DNA from: Flavobacterium johnsoniae
GTDB taxonomy: Bacteria; Bacteroidota; Bacteroidia; Flavobacteriales; Flavobacteriaceae
Direction: 5' to 3'
Assembly (NCBI RefSeq): GCF_030388325.1
Contig: NZ_CP103794.1
Location: forward strand, 310,001 to 374,000
DNA length: 64,000 nucleotides
Numbering within the stretch: position 1 is the first letter of the stretch; each line of letters starts with the position of its first letter. Of this stretch, positions 46,431 to 56,131 are shown piece by piece. The translations under genes and the position numbers were made by a program. Below the pieces are notes generated by a model. The model had not been told where the DNA came from. It did no database searches and saw only the letters and a program-made list of their open reading frames with translations.

Positions 46431-47822
46431 TTAAGAACCTATTCCGTGGTAAATAAAACCAATTGCTTCTAATTGCTTTGCATCCAGAATATTTCTTCCA
46501 TCAAAAACAAAAGCCGGCTTGTGCATTGAATCGTAAATTTTCTTCCAATCGTAAGTCGTAAATTCATCCCATTCTGTTAGAACTGCAACAGCATGTGCAT
46601 CTTTACAAGCCTCATAAGCAGTACTCAATACTTCTAAATAAGATGAATTTTCTTGACTTGTTCTTGTTTCCAAATAATCCAAATCACTAATCATTTTATT
46701 TCTTGCCACTTTTGGATCGTAAACTGAAATCTTAGCTTGTTCGTTTATTAAATCGTCTGCAACATAAATAGCAGCAGATTCTCTTGTATCATTGGTGTCT
46801 TTTTTGAAAGCCCAACCAAGAAATGCAATTTTTTTATCTGCGACAGTATTATATAATGTTTGAACAATTTTATTAGAAAATCTTCTTTTCTGATGATCAT
46901 TCATAATAATAACTTGTTCCCAATAATCAGCTACTTCATTTAATCCGTATGATTTTGCGATGTAAACTAAATTCAAAATATCTTTTTGAAAGCAAGATCC
47001 ACCAAAACCAACTGATGCTTTTAGAAATTTAGCTCCAATTCTGCTGTCCATTCCAATTGCTTTTGCGACTTCAGAAACATTTGCTCCCGTTTTTTCACAC
47101 AATTCTGACATTGCATTTATTGACGAAATACGTTGTGCCAGAAAAGCATTTGCGGTAAGTTTTGACAATTCTGAAGACCAAACATTTGTTGTTAAAATTC
47201 GATCTTTGCTTACCCAATTTGAATAAACATCAACCAATGCATTTATAGCTTCTTCACCTTCTGGAGTTGTATCGCCACCAATCAAAATTCTATCTGGGTT
47301 TAACAAATCTGTTACAGCTGTACCTTCTGCCAAAAATTCGGGGTTTGATAAAATCTGAAATTGAACTCCATTTCCAGTATTATCTAATATACTTTTAATC
47401 GCTTCTGCTGTTCGAACTGGCAAAGTCGATTTTTCTACTACAATTTTATTTTGTTTTGCAACTCGTGCAATTTGTCTTGCGCATAATTCAATATACTTTA
47501 AATCGGCTGCCATTCCTTTTCCTTTTCCATAAGTCTTCGTTGGCGTATTTACCGAAATAAATATCATTTGCGCTTCATCTATTGCTTTGTCAACATCTGT
47601 TGAGAAAAACAAATTGCGTCCTCTCGCTTGCGAAACTATTTCTGAAAGACCTGGCTCGTAAATTGGAATATTTTCTGGATTTGGATCATTCCAATCTGCA
47701 ATTCTTTGTTCATTTAAATCAACAACTGTAACTTGAATATCTGGACATTTTTGAGCAATAACTGCCATTGTAGGCCCGCCAACATATCCTGCGCCTATGC
47801 AGCAAATTTTTGTAATTTTCAT
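46431..47822 (-). CDS. ugd: UDP-glucose 6-dehydrogenase, eukaryote-like
   Basis: A 463-residue enzyme. The start [20 protein letters not shown] and the blocks [29 protein letters not shown] (catalytic Cys) and [16 protein letters not shown] closely follow animal UGDH rather than the shorter bacterial Ugd. The same form occurs in other Bacteroidota, from general knowledge. It oxidises UDP-glucose to UDP-glucuronate. It is 28 bases downstream of the epimerase gene. Confidence 0.93.
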   Translation of the reverse strand: MKITKICCIGAGYVGGPTMAVIAQKCPDIQVTVVDLNEQRIADWNDPNPENIPIYEPGLSEIVSQARGRNLFFSTDVDKAIDEAQMIFISVNTPTKTYGKGKGMAADLKYIELCARQIARVAKQNKIVVEKSTLPVRTAEAIKSILDNTGNGVQFQILSNPEFLAEGTAVTDLLNPDRILIGGDTTPEGEEAINALVDVYSNWVSKDRILTTNVWSSELSKLTANAFLAQRISSINAMSELCEKTGANVSEVAKAIGMDSRIGAKFLKASVGFGGSCFQKDILNLVYIAKSYGLNEVADYWEQVIIMNDHQKRRFSNKIVQTLYNTVADKKIAFLGWAFKKDTNDTRESAAIYVADDLINEQAKISVYDPKVARNKMISDLDYLETRTSQENSSYLEVLSTAYEACKDAHAVAVLTEWDEFTTYDWKKIYDSMHKPAFVFDGRNILDAKQLEAIGFIYHGIGS

Positions 47823-47850
47823 TTGATCTATTATTATCTTGATCTTTATT

Positions 47851-48834
47851 TTATTTTAAATTATTCCAATACCATCCAACTGCTTCTTTCAAACCTTCTT
47901 GAAGAGAGTATTTAGGATTATAACCCAGCATTTTTTTTGCTTTTTCTATACTTGCTAATGAATGAGGAATATCGCCTGCTCTATTTTCTCCATATATAAC
48001 TTGCACGTCATTTATTTTCGAATCAAATTCAGATAAATATTGTTTTAAATATTTCACTAAGTCATTTAATGTATTTCTATCACCAAAAGCAGTATTATAA
48101 ACTGTATTAATTGCTTCTGGATTTTGGGAAGTGATAGCCAGTTCATTCATCTGAATTACATTATCGATATAAGTAAAATCGCGAGAATAATTTCCATCTC
48201 CATTAATCACTGGACTTTCATAACTCATAAACTGCTTCACAAATTTCGGAATAACCGCTGCGTATGCTCCGTTAGGATCTTGCTTTCTTCCAAAAACATT
48301 AAAATAACGAAGTCCAATAGTTTCTAATCCGTAAGTTTTACTGAAAATCTCAGCATACAATTCGTTTACATATTTAGTAATTGCATATGGAGATAATGGT
48401 TTTCCGATAACCTCTTCTACCTTAGGCAATCCTTGCGAATCTCCATAAGTTGATGAACTAGCGGCATAAACAAAACGTTTAACTTTAGCATCGCGGGCCG
48501 CCGTTAACATATTTAAAAATCCGGAAACATTAACATCATTTGTTGTAATGGGATCTTTTATCGATCTAGGAACCGAACCTAAAGCTGCTTGATGTAAAAC
48601 AAAATCTGCTCCTTCAACAGCTAAAGCACAATCGTTAAGATTTCGAATATCGCCCTCAATTAATTTAAAATCTGGGTTCTCTAGAAAATCTCTCAAATTA
48701 TGGCGATGTCCAGTAGAAAAATTATCCAAACAAACCACTTTATAATCTAATCCTAAAAAATACTCCGTTAAATTTGAACCGATAAAACCAGCACCTCCGG
48801 TAATTAAAATTGTTCTTTTCACCACGTTTTCCAT
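47851..48834 (-). CDS. UDP-HexNAc 4-epimerase (WbpP/TviC-like)
   Basis: A 327-residue SDR with [44 protein letters not shown] and [16 protein letters not shown] followed by [15 protein letters not shown] (Y-x3-K). [10 protein letters not shown] and [17 protein letters not shown] are marks of the WbpP/TviC/Gne group, which interconverts UDP-GlcNAc and UDP-GalNAc or their uronic acids. It probably supplies the substrate of the TviB-like dehydrogenase. Confidence 0.88.
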   Translation of the reverse strand: MENVVKRTILITGGAGFIGSNLTEYFLGLDYKVVCLDNFSTGHRHNLRDFLENPDFKLIEGDIRNLNDCALAVEGADFVLHQAALGSVPRSIKDPITTNDVNVSGFLNMLTAARDAKVKRFVYAASSSTYGDSQGLPKVEEVIGKPLSPYAITKYVNELYAEIFSKTYGLETIGLRYFNVFGRKQDPNGAYAAVIPKFVKQFMSYESPVINGDGNYSRDFTYIDNVIQMNELAITSQNPEAINTVYNTAFGDRNTLNDLVKYLKQYLSEFDSKINDVQVIYGENRAGDIPHSLASIEKAKKMLGYNPKYSLQEGLKEAVGWYWNNLK

Positions 48835-48845
48835 TTATTCAAAGA

Positions 48846-51299
48846 TTAGTTTTTTCTAAATCTATTTAAAAGTGTTTTCCAAAAGCCAAGTTTGCTTTCT
48901 TCTTCATGATAACCATTTGCATATGCTCCGTATCCGTAGCCATAACCATAGCCATAACCTGCTCCATATTTCGCCTTGTTTTCATAGCCATTCAAGACAA
49001 TACTAACATTGCTTAACTCTCCACGTTTCATTCTGGTGTTTAACAACGTAATCATTTCTTTCTTCGTATAATTTTGCCTAACGATGTATAATGTAACATC
49101 TGCAAACTGATCTAATTCTAAAGAATCTGCAACCAAACCTACTGGTGGCGTATCCAAAATTATATAATCATATTTCTGCTTCAATTCGTCAATTAACTCT
49201 TTCATTGATTCTCCAAGAATAAGCTCCGAAGGATTTGGCGGAATTGGTCCAGAGAGAATGACATCTAAATTTGGAACAATAGTCGAATTTGTAATTTCTT
49301 CCAAACTATTTTGTCTGATAAGATAGTTAACAACACCTAAAGAAGAAGTTAACTGAAATTCGTCTGCCAATCTTGGTTTTCTTAAATCTAAACCAACAAT
49401 TACTGTTTTCTTTTCGCTTAAAGCAAAAACGGTCGCAATATTTATAGAACAAAATGTTTTTCCTTCTCCGCTTATTGATGAAGTAATCATTAAAGTTTTA
49501 GAACCGTTAACTTGCTGTTTTTTATACAAGAACTGTAATGAAGAACGAATTCCACGAAAAGCCTCTGATAATGCAGATTTTGGTTTATCAAATACAGCTA
49601 AACTAACATCGCTTTTATTAACACCAATTATACCAAGCAACGGTATTTGAGTTAATTTACTGATATCGTCAGTATTTTGAATGGAGTTATTTATAAAGAA
49701 AATTCCAAAAACGAACAATAAAGGAATTAATATTCCTAGAAATAGAGCCAGAATGTAATTTGCTGAAGTTTTAGGACCAATTAATCCTCCGCCAATATCT
49801 TTTGCCGGATCTATAAAATGAATATCAGACAAATTAGACGCTTTTACAATCTCTGCTTCATTTCTTTTTTGAAGAAATTCGGTGTAAATATTATCATTCA
49901 AATCATATTTACGCTTGATTTTTAATAACTCTTGCTGTTCTTCAGGAAGCTTTTTTACTGTGCTTTCGGCTTGACCGATTTTAGCATTTATCATTGATAA
50001 ATCAGAAAGCAATGAAACTTTTGCTGAAGCAATATTTTCTTGGAGCACATTTTTTATGGCTACCATTTGATTATCAAAATCCTTAAATATTTTTTCGCTT
50101 TTTACAGCATAAGCCATTTCAGATCTTTGTGTAGAAAGTGCTATTAATTTTGAAACATTTGATACGATATTTGGATCTTCAATTCCTGCCACAGAAGGCG
50201 CCGGAAGTCTTGAATAATCGGTACTACTATTTAAATAGGCTTTTAATGAATTGTAATATGCTATTTTTCGAGTAATTTGATCTTTTTCAACATCAAAAGT
50301 CATTATTTTCTCAGAAACCCTAGCTCCTCCATCTTCGATTTGATAAATATTCTTATCTTTTTGAAATGTTTTTAGCTCATTTCCCGTTTGCTTTAATTGG
50401 GATTCCATTGCAACCAAAGTACTATCTATAAACCTAATAGTATTTGTTGCAAATTGATTTTTGCCGTCAAGCTGTATTTTAATAAGCATTTTTACGGTCG
50501 CATTTAGATAATCAACCATTCTTGCTTTATTACCTCCTTGCATTGACAAAGTTAAAATTGATCCTCCATTTTTATCTCCATCAACACCTATTCCTCTATA
50601 GCCAGCAACAGTTCCGTCAAAATCATTAAATCTAACATAATATTCTTTTCCTTTATAAAAACCAGGATTATCTGTTATTTGCAGCTTCCAATTTAAAAAA
50701 GGCAAATTAACTTGATCACCAACTTTATATGTTTTAGAAAAATCTCCAGGCTGAACAGAAGTAGAGCTATATGTATTAGTAGTGTATGTTATAAGTGACA
50801 CAGAATTACCTTCAAAAGGAATGCTAATCTTATACTGATTTTCACTTAAAAATGTAATCTTTATTAATGTGCCAGCAATTTGTCCTTTCGATTTATCAAT
50901 ATCAACATAAAAAGGAACCGCCCCGTAAGAGTCAATAAAATTATATTTCCCTTGTTCTAAATAATTAATATAAAATTGAAGTTTACTTACAACCAATTCA
51001 TTATGAGATCTTGATTTAAGAATTGTCGAAATTCCATTAACTTGATCCGATACGCCTCCCCAATTAAAAACCAGACTCGTATTTGAGGTAAAGAAGGGAT
51101 TACTTTCTTCTTTAATAGAAATCATGGTATCCATTGCGTAAACTTTTTCTTTACGAATGTTTATTTGATAAGCAATAGTAAAGGCAATAATCAAACTGAT
51201 CAGAAACCATTTCCAATAACTAACAATCTTCAATAAAAGACCTTTGAAATCAAAATTGGCATGATTTTCAAAAATGGAAAAATCTTTAATATCTAACAT
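48846..51299 (-). CDS. wzc: Wzc: polysaccharide co-polymerase with BY-kinase domain
   Basis: An 817-residue protein. It has a Wzz-type N-terminal part with a helix near 30-46, a long periplasmic coiled region, a second helix near 505-530, then the kinase: Walker A SSISGEGKT (SGEGKT at 610-615), Walker A' VIVGLDLRKPRL and Walker B YIILDTPPVG (D716). The tail carries eight tyrosines between 778 and 797 in a Gly-Tyr run, the autophosphorylation cluster. It controls chain length and export with its OPX partner encoded just upstream. Confidence 0.94.
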   Translation of the reverse strand: MLDIKDFSIFENHANFDFKGLLLKIVSYWKWFLISLIIAFTIAYQINIRKEKVYAMDTMISIKEESNPFFTSNTSLVFNWGGVSDQVNGISTILKSRSHNELVVSKLQFYINYLEQGKYNFIDSYGAVPFYVDIDKSKGQIAGTLIKITFLSENQYKISIPFEGNSVSLITYTTNTYSSTSVQPGDFSKTYKVGDQVNLPFLNWKLQITDNPGFYKGKEYYVRFNDFDGTVAGYRGIGVDGDKNGGSILTLSMQGGNKARMVDYLNATVKMLIKIQLDGKNQFATNTIRFIDSTLVAMESQLKQTGNELKTFQKDKNIYQIEDGGARVSEKIMTFDVEKDQITRKIAYYNSLKAYLNSSTDYSRLPAPSVAGIEDPNIVSNVSKLIALSTQRSEMAYAVKSEKIFKDFDNQMVAIKNVLQENIASAKVSLLSDLSMINAKIGQAESTVKKLPEEQQELLKIKRKYDLNDNIYTEFLQKRNEAEIVKASNLSDIHFIDPAKDIGGGLIGPKTSANYILALFLGILIPLLFVFGIFFINNSIQNTDDISKLTQIPLLGIIGVNKSDVSLAVFDKPKSALSEAFRGIRSSLQFLYKKQQVNGSKTLMITSSISGEGKTFCSINIATVFALSEKKTVIVGLDLRKPRLADEFQLTSSLGVVNYLIRQNSLEEITNSTIVPNLDVILSGPIPPNPSELILGESMKELIDELKQKYDYIILDTPPVGLVADSLELDQFADVTLYIVRQNYTKKEMITLLNTRMKRGELSNVSIVLNGYENKAKYGAGYGYGYGYGYGAYANGYHEEESKLGFWKTLLNRFRKN
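48924..48966 (-). repeat. Short tandem repeat encoding the Gly-Tyr tail of Wzc
   Basis: On the minus strand the unit GGTTATGGCTAT occurs twice in a row with degenerate copies on both sides, encoding alternating Gly and Tyr. The unit is a multiple of three, so copy-number change by slippage would keep the frame and change the number of phosphorylatable tyrosines. Confidence 0.65.
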
Positions 51300-51312
51300 T
51301 TTTCAAATCTTT

Positions 51313-52104
51313 TTAATTTCTAATAATAAGGTAAACCGTTGTTGCTAAAGACAATAATGTTATGATTGTTCCTATTGACTGGATTCCTGTTTGGCCTGTT
51401 CCCCAAGTTTTCTGTCTCAATGGCTTTACGTAAATATAATCGTTCGGCTGTAGATAGTAATAAGGAGATTTCATCACATTACGATCTGTAAGATCAATAT
51501 CATGCATTTGAACCCCAGTTGGAGTCTGACGGATTATAGCTACTTCTTTTCTATTACCAACAACTGTAATATCTCCCGAATTTGCAATAGCCTCTAAAAT
51601 AGTTACTTTATCTTTATATAACGTTTTTGTTCCTGTACTACCAACCTCGCCATTTATGGTATAACTAAAACCAGCTAATTTTACGGTTACAAAAATATTT
51701 GCATCTGTTTTAAAATATTCCTCAAGTAATTTTTTTTCAATTATTCCCCTAATTTCCTCGAGTGTATAACCGATAACATTTATCTCTCCTAAAATTGGCA
51801 CTCTAATATTTCCATGATCATCAACTGTAAATCCGTCAAAATACAAAGACGAGTCTGATTTTCCTGTTTCAACTTCTACATTTGTTTTATTAAAAATAGA
51901 AACCAGCTTCGGGTCTATAGCTTTTATATCAATACTTATAACATCACTAACTTGTACTCTATATGGCTTGTTTTCTACTGAAGCAATTGTATTCTGCTCA
52001 CTCGAAGTATTTTTGTCTTGAAGATAAACCAGATCTTTCATCGGTATACATGAAGTAAATAATACCGAAATTAGTAACAATAAATAAAAGCTGTTTTTTG
52101 TCAT
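51313..52104 (-). CDS. Wza-like outer-membrane polysaccharide export lipoprotein
   Basis: A 263-residue OPX protein. The signal ends in LFTSC with the lipidated C19, followed by the Poly_export domain (YRVQVSDVISIDIKAIDPK) and one SLBB-like domain (FSYTINGEVGSTGTKTLY), and a C-terminal hydrophobic helix (IGTIITLLSLATTVYLII). The size and layout match the short OPX lipoproteins that work with Wzc in Bacteroidota. It is the first gene of part A. Confidence 0.9.
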   Translation of the reverse strand: MTKNSFYLLLLISVLFTSCIPMKDLVYLQDKNTSSEQNTIASVENKPYRVQVSDVISIDIKAIDPKLVSIFNKTNVEVETGKSDSSLYFDGFTVDDHGNIRVPILGEINVIGYTLEEIRGIIEKKLLEEYFKTDANIFVTVKLAGFSYTINGEVGSTGTKTLYKDKVTILEAIANSGDITVVGNRKEVAIIRQTPTGVQMHDIDLTDRNVMKSPYYYLQPNDYIYVKPLRQKTWGTGQTGIQSIGTIITLLSLATTVYLIIRN

Positions 52105-52120
52105 CAGTCAAATTTTATAG

Positions 52121-52128
52121 CAAATATA
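52121..52128 (-). promoter_or_regulatory. Promoter -7 box for the wza-like/wzc operon
   Basis: TATATTTG on the minus strand, 16 bases before the ATG of the export lipoprotein, matches TAnnTTTG. The -33 position reads TTT rather than TTG. It would give a leader of only about 10 bases. It is the same octamer as in the part B promoter. Confidence 0.45.
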
Positions 52129-52176
52129 GTTTTTCTCGAATTGCTTAGAAAAACCTAAATTTTATTTGGGGTTTAG

Positions 52177-52797
52177 TTAATTATTTTTAAACGTTTTTTC
52201 AAAAGGAACCCGATGAAGAATACTTCTTCCGAGAGTGACTTCATCTGCATATTCAAGTTCGTCACCAACAGATATTCCTCTTGCAATTGTTGAAATAATA
52301 ATTTCAGAATCTGCAATTTGTTTATAGATATAAAAATTGGTTGTATCGCCCTCCATTGTAGAGCTTAGCGCAAAAATAATTTCAACCACTTTTCCAGATT
52401 TAACTTTATCTACTAAACTTGAAATATTTAATTGATTTGGCCCTACACCTTCGATAGGCGAAATTTTACCGCCTAGAACATGATAAATACCTTTATATTG
52501 ACCTGTATTTTCGATTGCCATTACATCTCGAACATCCTCAACAATACATATCGTTTCGTGATTTCGTGCAATATTGGCACATATTTCGCAAATTTTAGTA
52601 TCCGAAATATTATGGCAGTTTTCGCAAAACTTAATATCCTCACGCATATTAATTAACGCCTGAGACAGAAAAGAAGTTTGTTCTTTTGGTTGTTTTAACA
52701 AATGAAGAACCAAACGAAGTGCTGTACGTTTACCTATACCAGGCAATTGAGACATTTCGTTAACTGCTTTTTCAATTAATTTTGATGAAAATTCCAT
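52177..52797 (-). CDS. recR: RecR recombination mediator
   Basis: A 206-residue RecR: the helix-hairpin-helix region [20 protein letters not shown], a four-cysteine zinc finger ([16 protein letters not shown]), the Toprim part [20 protein letters not shown] and [14 protein letters not shown]. It works with RecO and RecF to load RecA at gaps. It is the last housekeeping gene before the polysaccharide region. A TACTTTTG box at 52803-52810 could be its -7 element, with a very short leader. Confidence 0.97.
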   Translation of the reverse strand: MEFSSKLIEKAVNEMSQLPGIGKRTALRLVLHLLKQPKEQTSFLSQALINMREDIKFCENCHNISDTKICEICANIARNHETICIVEDVRDVMAIENTGQYKGIYHVLGGKISPIEGVGPNQLNISSLVDKVKSGKVVEIIFALSSTMEGDTTNFYIYKQIADSEIIISTIARGISVGDELEYADEVTLGRSILHRVPFEKTFKNN

Positions 52798-52935
52798 GAC
52801 GACAAAAGTAATACTTTTAATGGTTTAGCCCGCATGATGGCAATTAAATTCAATGTTTATTACCATTCCTGATTTATTCTTAAAAACAGAATTACAAACT
52901 GTCAATTATATAAATTTTGCTAAGTTTTTCTGTTT

Positions 52936-53301
52936 TTAATATTGACTCGTAGCCAGTAAAACTAAAGTACAAGCAACTTCAACCTGAATATCGTTTAATT
53001 CTAGTAACTGATACAACTCTGGATTTTCTGTACCTGGATTAAAAATTACTCTTTTAGGTTGCGCTTCAATGATATAATTATAATAATCTCTTTGGCGAGC
53101 AGGATTAAGATATAAAGTAATTGTATCAATATTTTTAACTGGAATTGCTTTAGTCTGAATTTTTACTCCAGCAACCTCTCCCGCTTTTTGACCTATAGCC
53201 AAAACTGAATGTCCTTTTCCAACCAACATATTTACAGCTCTATAAGAATAACGCTCTGGATTTGTAGATGCTCCTATAACTAATGTTTTTTTACTTTTCA
53301 T
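52936..53301 (-). CDS. CoA-binding domain protein (YccU-like)
   Basis: A 121-residue single Rossmann domain: KTLVIGASTNPERYSYRAVN, GHSVLAIGQKAGEVAGV, LYLNPARQRDYYNYI and RVIFNPGTENPELY. It matches the CoA_binding_2 family; the biochemical role of these small proteins is largely unknown. A TACTTTTG box at 53319-53326 lies 18 bases upstream of the start and may be its -7 element. Confidence 0.9.
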   Translation of the reverse strand: MKSKKTLVIGASTNPERYSYRAVNMLVGKGHSVLAIGQKAGEVAGVKIQTKAIPVKNIDTITLYLNPARQRDYYNYIIEAQPKRVIFNPGTENPELYQLLELNDIQVEVACTLVLLATSQY

Positions 53302-53453
53302 TTTTTTTATTTAGACTGCAAAAGTAATCAAAAAGTACCATTTTACGCTATGTGTTTGATTCATAATCTGTAACATTCAAAACATTATCCTAACATTATT
53401 TCACTTAAAAACATCAAAAATTAACTACTTTTACTTCACTAACCCAAATTTAT

Positions 53454-54080
53454 ATGGAATTATTTATTTACTTATTTGCTGCTTTATTTTCTGTACTAAA
53501 CCCAATTGGAACCGTCCCTATTTTCGTCGGATTAACGCAACACGATTCTCAAAAAGAAAGATCTAGAATTTCTCTCTGGACAGCCATTAATGTTTTTATC
53601 ATTTTATTGGTGTCTTATTTTATTGGACAATATGTATTAACTTTTTTCGGAATTAGCATTGACGCTTTGAGAATTGCCGGCGGAATTGTAATTGTAAATT
53701 CTGGGTTTTCTTTACTTTCTGGGAAATTCAATAAAAAACGCGGAATCAATAAAAAAATTGAAAATGAAGCACAACAACGAAACGACATTGCCCTTACACC
53801 ACTTGCAATTCCGATGCTTGCCGGCCCTGGATCAATGTCTCTTTTAATTGCTTTTTATCAGGAACATCACGAGTTAAACGAAATCATAATTTCTTCATTA
53901 GCAATTCTTGCAATTGCTGTTGCCATTTTTGCTATTCTAAAAAGCGCTCATTATTTAGCTAGAATTTTAGGTGCTTCAGGAATTGTTGCTATCTCTAGAA
54001 TTGTTGGTTTTATAGTTATTTCTATCGGAATTCAATATATCGTAAGTGCGCTTGTAAATATTATCAAAGGAAATTTTTAA
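53454..54080 (+). CDS. MarC family inner-membrane protein
   Basis: A 208-residue protein with six hydrophobic helices. It starts MELFIYLFAALFSVLNPIGT, which contains the NPIGT motif of MarC/UPF0056, and repeats a similar element later (LTPLAIPMLAGPGSMSLLI). Transport function is unproven for the family. It is the only plus-strand gene here and converges with the ctlX-like gene at a shared terminator. Confidence 0.92.
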   Translation: MELFIYLFAALFSVLNPIGTVPIFVGLTQHDSQKERSRISLWTAINVFIILLVSYFIGQYVLTFFGISIDALRIAGGIVIVNSGFSLLSGKFNKKRGINKKIENEAQQRNDIALTPLAIPMLAGPGSMSLLIAFYQEHHELNEIIISSLAILAIAVAIFAILKSAHYLARILGASGIVAISRIVGFIVISIGIQYIVSALVNIIKGNF

Positions 54081-54095
54081 CTAGAAGAATATTAA

Positions 54096-54144
54096 AAAAC
54101 AAAAGGGATAAAATCTTAATATGATTTTATCCCTTTTGTTTTTA
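54096..54144. terminator. Bidirectional terminator between marC and ctlX
   Basis: A perfect 21-bp inverted repeat (arms 54096-54116 and 54124-54144, core AAAAGGGATAAAATC) with a 7-base loop. The outer ends are A/T runs, so both strands give a hairpin followed by U residues. It is placed between two convergent genes, 15 bases from each stop. Confidence 0.9.
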
Positions 54145-54158
54145 TTAAATCTTTTATT

Positions 54159-55094
54159 TTAACTTCTTGGCAAGAAAACTTCGGCCATCATACATCTCGC
54201 GCTTCCCCCTCCGCAAGCTTCAATTGTATCTAAACTAGAACTTAAAATTTCAGCATGATTTTCTAATTGAGCTATTTGTTTTGGAGTTAAACTTTGATGA
54301 GCAGAAGCACTCATTACAATATATCGTTTATCATCTTCACCTCTAACCTCAAGCATATTTCCTGCAAAATTATTTACTTGAGCTTCTGTAATTAAGATAA
54401 TTTCTTTTCCGTCTTGTTTAAGATTATCCAGAACCATTTTGCGTTCTTTCTTATCATCAATAGAATCTGCACAAATAACCGCAAAAGTTTCACCCAGACA
54501 CATCATCACATTCGTATGATAAATCAGTTTTCTTTCTCCATCAACAGTTTGAAATGCTTCAAAAATAACTGGTGCATAATCAAAATCTTCGCAGAATTCT
54601 ATAAACAATTCTTCATCTGCTCTTGGTGATAAAGCACAATATGCTTTTCCATTTGCACGATCCAATAATAAGCTACCTGTTCCTTCCAAGAAAATACCAT
54701 CTTCTTCAGCCGAAGTATAATCCATTATATTGGTAATTTCAAATCCTTTTTCTTCCAAAGTATCCAAAATATCTTCGCGACGTTCTTGACGGCGATTTTC
54801 GGCAAACATTGGATATAAAGCGACATCTCCATTTTCATGAAATGAAACCCAATTGTTTGGAAAAATACTATCTGGAGTATCAGTTTCCAAATTATCATCC
54901 ACAACCGTAACATCTACACCAACTACTCTCAATTTTTCTACAAAAGTGTCAAATTCCTGTTGCGCTTTAGCATTAACCGTACTTGGCAAAAGTCCGTCTA
55001 ATACTTTTTGATAATAATTATTTACAGCCGTCTGTTCATTCATTCGAAATGCAACTGGACGAATCATTACGATAGCATTAGTAGTTTGTTTCAT
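54159..55094 (-). CDS. ctlX: CtlX-like citrulline utilisation hydrolase
   Basis: A 311-residue member of the guanidino-group-modifying superfamily. It has DSIFPNNWVSFHENGDVALY with the Asp and Asn of the active site, EDGIFLEGTGSLLLDR, YHTNVMMCLGETFAVI (catalytic His) and CGGGSARCMMAEVFL (nucleophile Cys). CtlX hydrolyses citrulline or a close relative. It is convergent with marC and follows another superfamily member. Confidence 0.88.
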   Translation of the reverse strand: MKQTTNAIVMIRPVAFRMNEQTAVNNYYQKVLDGLLPSTVNAKAQQEFDTFVEKLRVVGVDVTVVDDNLETDTPDSIFPNNWVSFHENGDVALYPMFAENRRQERREDILDTLEEKGFEITNIMDYTSAEEDGIFLEGTGSLLLDRANGKAYCALSPRADEELFIEFCEDFDYAPVIFEAFQTVDGERKLIYHTNVMMCLGETFAVICADSIDDKKERKMVLDNLKQDGKEIILITEAQVNNFAGNMLEVRGEDDKRYIVMSASAHQSLTPKQIAQLENHAEILSSSLDTIEACGGGSARCMMAEVFLPRS

Positions 55095-55110
55095 TTTTTA
55101 TATTTTTTTT

Positions 55111-55180
55111 CAAGTTTCAGGTTTCAAAATTCAGGCTTCACGTCTTCTAAAACTTGAAATCTGAAAATTGAAATTCAAAA
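55111..55180. repeat. Degenerate 7-base tandem repeat in inverted arrangement
   Basis: On the plus strand four heptamers of the type GTTTCAG run from 55114 to 55141 (GTTTCAG, GTTTCAA, AATTCAG, GCTTCAC). On the minus strand of about 55148-55175 another four follow the same pattern (ATTTCAA, TTTTCAG, ATTTCAA, GTTTTAG). Together they can form an imperfect stem of about 24 bp. It fills the gap between the two hydrolase genes. Confidence 0.6.
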
Positions 55181-55189
55181 ACTTTTTTT

Positions 55190-56104
55190 TTAATCTCTAA
55201 TTAATGGTAAAGTTGAACATCTCAACAATCCTTCTTGTTTTGCAATTTCAGCGTATGGAATCTCTTCTACAGTAAAACCATTTTCGCGAAGCCAGTTATT
55301 CAAACGAGTAAAATTTTTCTCCGAAACAACAACATTTTCATCAATTGAAAACACATTTGAAAACATATTATACATTTCATTTCTTTCGATATGAAATAGA
55401 TTTTCTTTTCCAAAAAGTTTCACTAAATAACGATAATCTGCTTCTTCTCTAAAACCTCTTTTATAGATAATTCCTTTATCTTTTCCAACAGGCTGAAAAC
55501 AACAATCTAAGTGCAAAGCATTATCACGAGCTTCCAGTTTAGATTTAACCAAATCAAATTCTTTAACGATTTTGTTCGGAAATAATTCTTTTATATAATT
55601 AACGCCATGCATATTGGTTCTTGCAGTGATATAATCTTTATAGTCACTTCCTTTATATGTACCAATAAAAATATGATCATTCCAAAGCATAACATCTCCT
55701 CCTTCAATATGAACTTCTTCAGGAGGACGAACCACTTTTTTAGGATCAATTTTATCGATCACGTATTGAATAGCATCTAATTCACGTTCTCTATCTGGAA
55801 GAATGTTAGATTTCACAAAAACATCATCAATTACAAAACCAATATCTCTTGCAAAAATCTGATTGTAATTTTCTATCATTTCCGGACGATACACCGTTAC
55901 ATTATATTTTTGGAAAACAGCATTAAAAGCATCCATTTCAGGAACCATATCTTTTTCTAAAGGGTAAGTTCCTGCCTTAATATGTTCCAATGATTTAGGA
56001 TCATAAGCTTCCTCTAAAGTTGGAGTAGGCCCATTATGAACAGCAGAACCCAAAACAACAGCCCGAAGCCTAGATGTTTCGTTCTTTACATTTAATTGCA
56101 ACAT
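55190..56104 (-). CDS. Amidinotransferase/dimethylargininase-like protein
   Basis: A 304-residue protein of the arginine deiminase superfamily. It has RDIGFVIDDVFV, HIEGGDVMLWNDHIFIG (EGGD), DNALHLDCCFQPV (catalytic His) and LLRCSTLPLIRD (nucleophile Cys near the C-terminus). It could be a dimethylarginine hydrolase, an amidinotransferase or an arginine deiminase-like enzyme; motifs alone do not decide. It lies 95 bases upstream of ctlX. Confidence 0.85.
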   Translation of the reverse strand: MLQLNVKNETSRLRAVVLGSAVHNGPTPTLEEAYDPKSLEHIKAGTYPLEKDMVPEMDAFNAVFQKYNVTVYRPEMIENYNQIFARDIGFVIDDVFVKSNILPDRERELDAIQYVIDKIDPKKVVRPPEEVHIEGGDVMLWNDHIFIGTYKGSDYKDYITARTNMHGVNYIKELFPNKIVKEFDLVKSKLEARDNALHLDCCFQPVGKDKGIIYKRGFREEADYRYLVKLFGKENLFHIERNEMYNMFSNVFSIDENVVVSEKNFTRLNNWLRENGFTVEEIPYAEIAKQEGLLRCSTLPLIRD

Positions 56105-56123
56105 AACATTATAATATTTTGAG

Positions 56124-56131
56124 CAAATATA
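56124..56131 (-). promoter_or_regulatory. Promoter -7 box for the amidinotransferase-like gene
   Basis: TATATTTG on the minus strand directly after the gltA terminator hairpin and 20 bases before the ATG at 56104. It matches TAnnTTTG; no TTG stands at the expected -33 spacing, because that place is taken by the hairpin. Confidence 0.4.

Noticed and set aside
52882..52937. Inverted repeat AAAAACAGA/TCTGTTTTT as terminator after the CoA-binding gene
   Set aside because: The loop would be 38 bases and there is no compact stem; more likely chance in AT-rich DNA.
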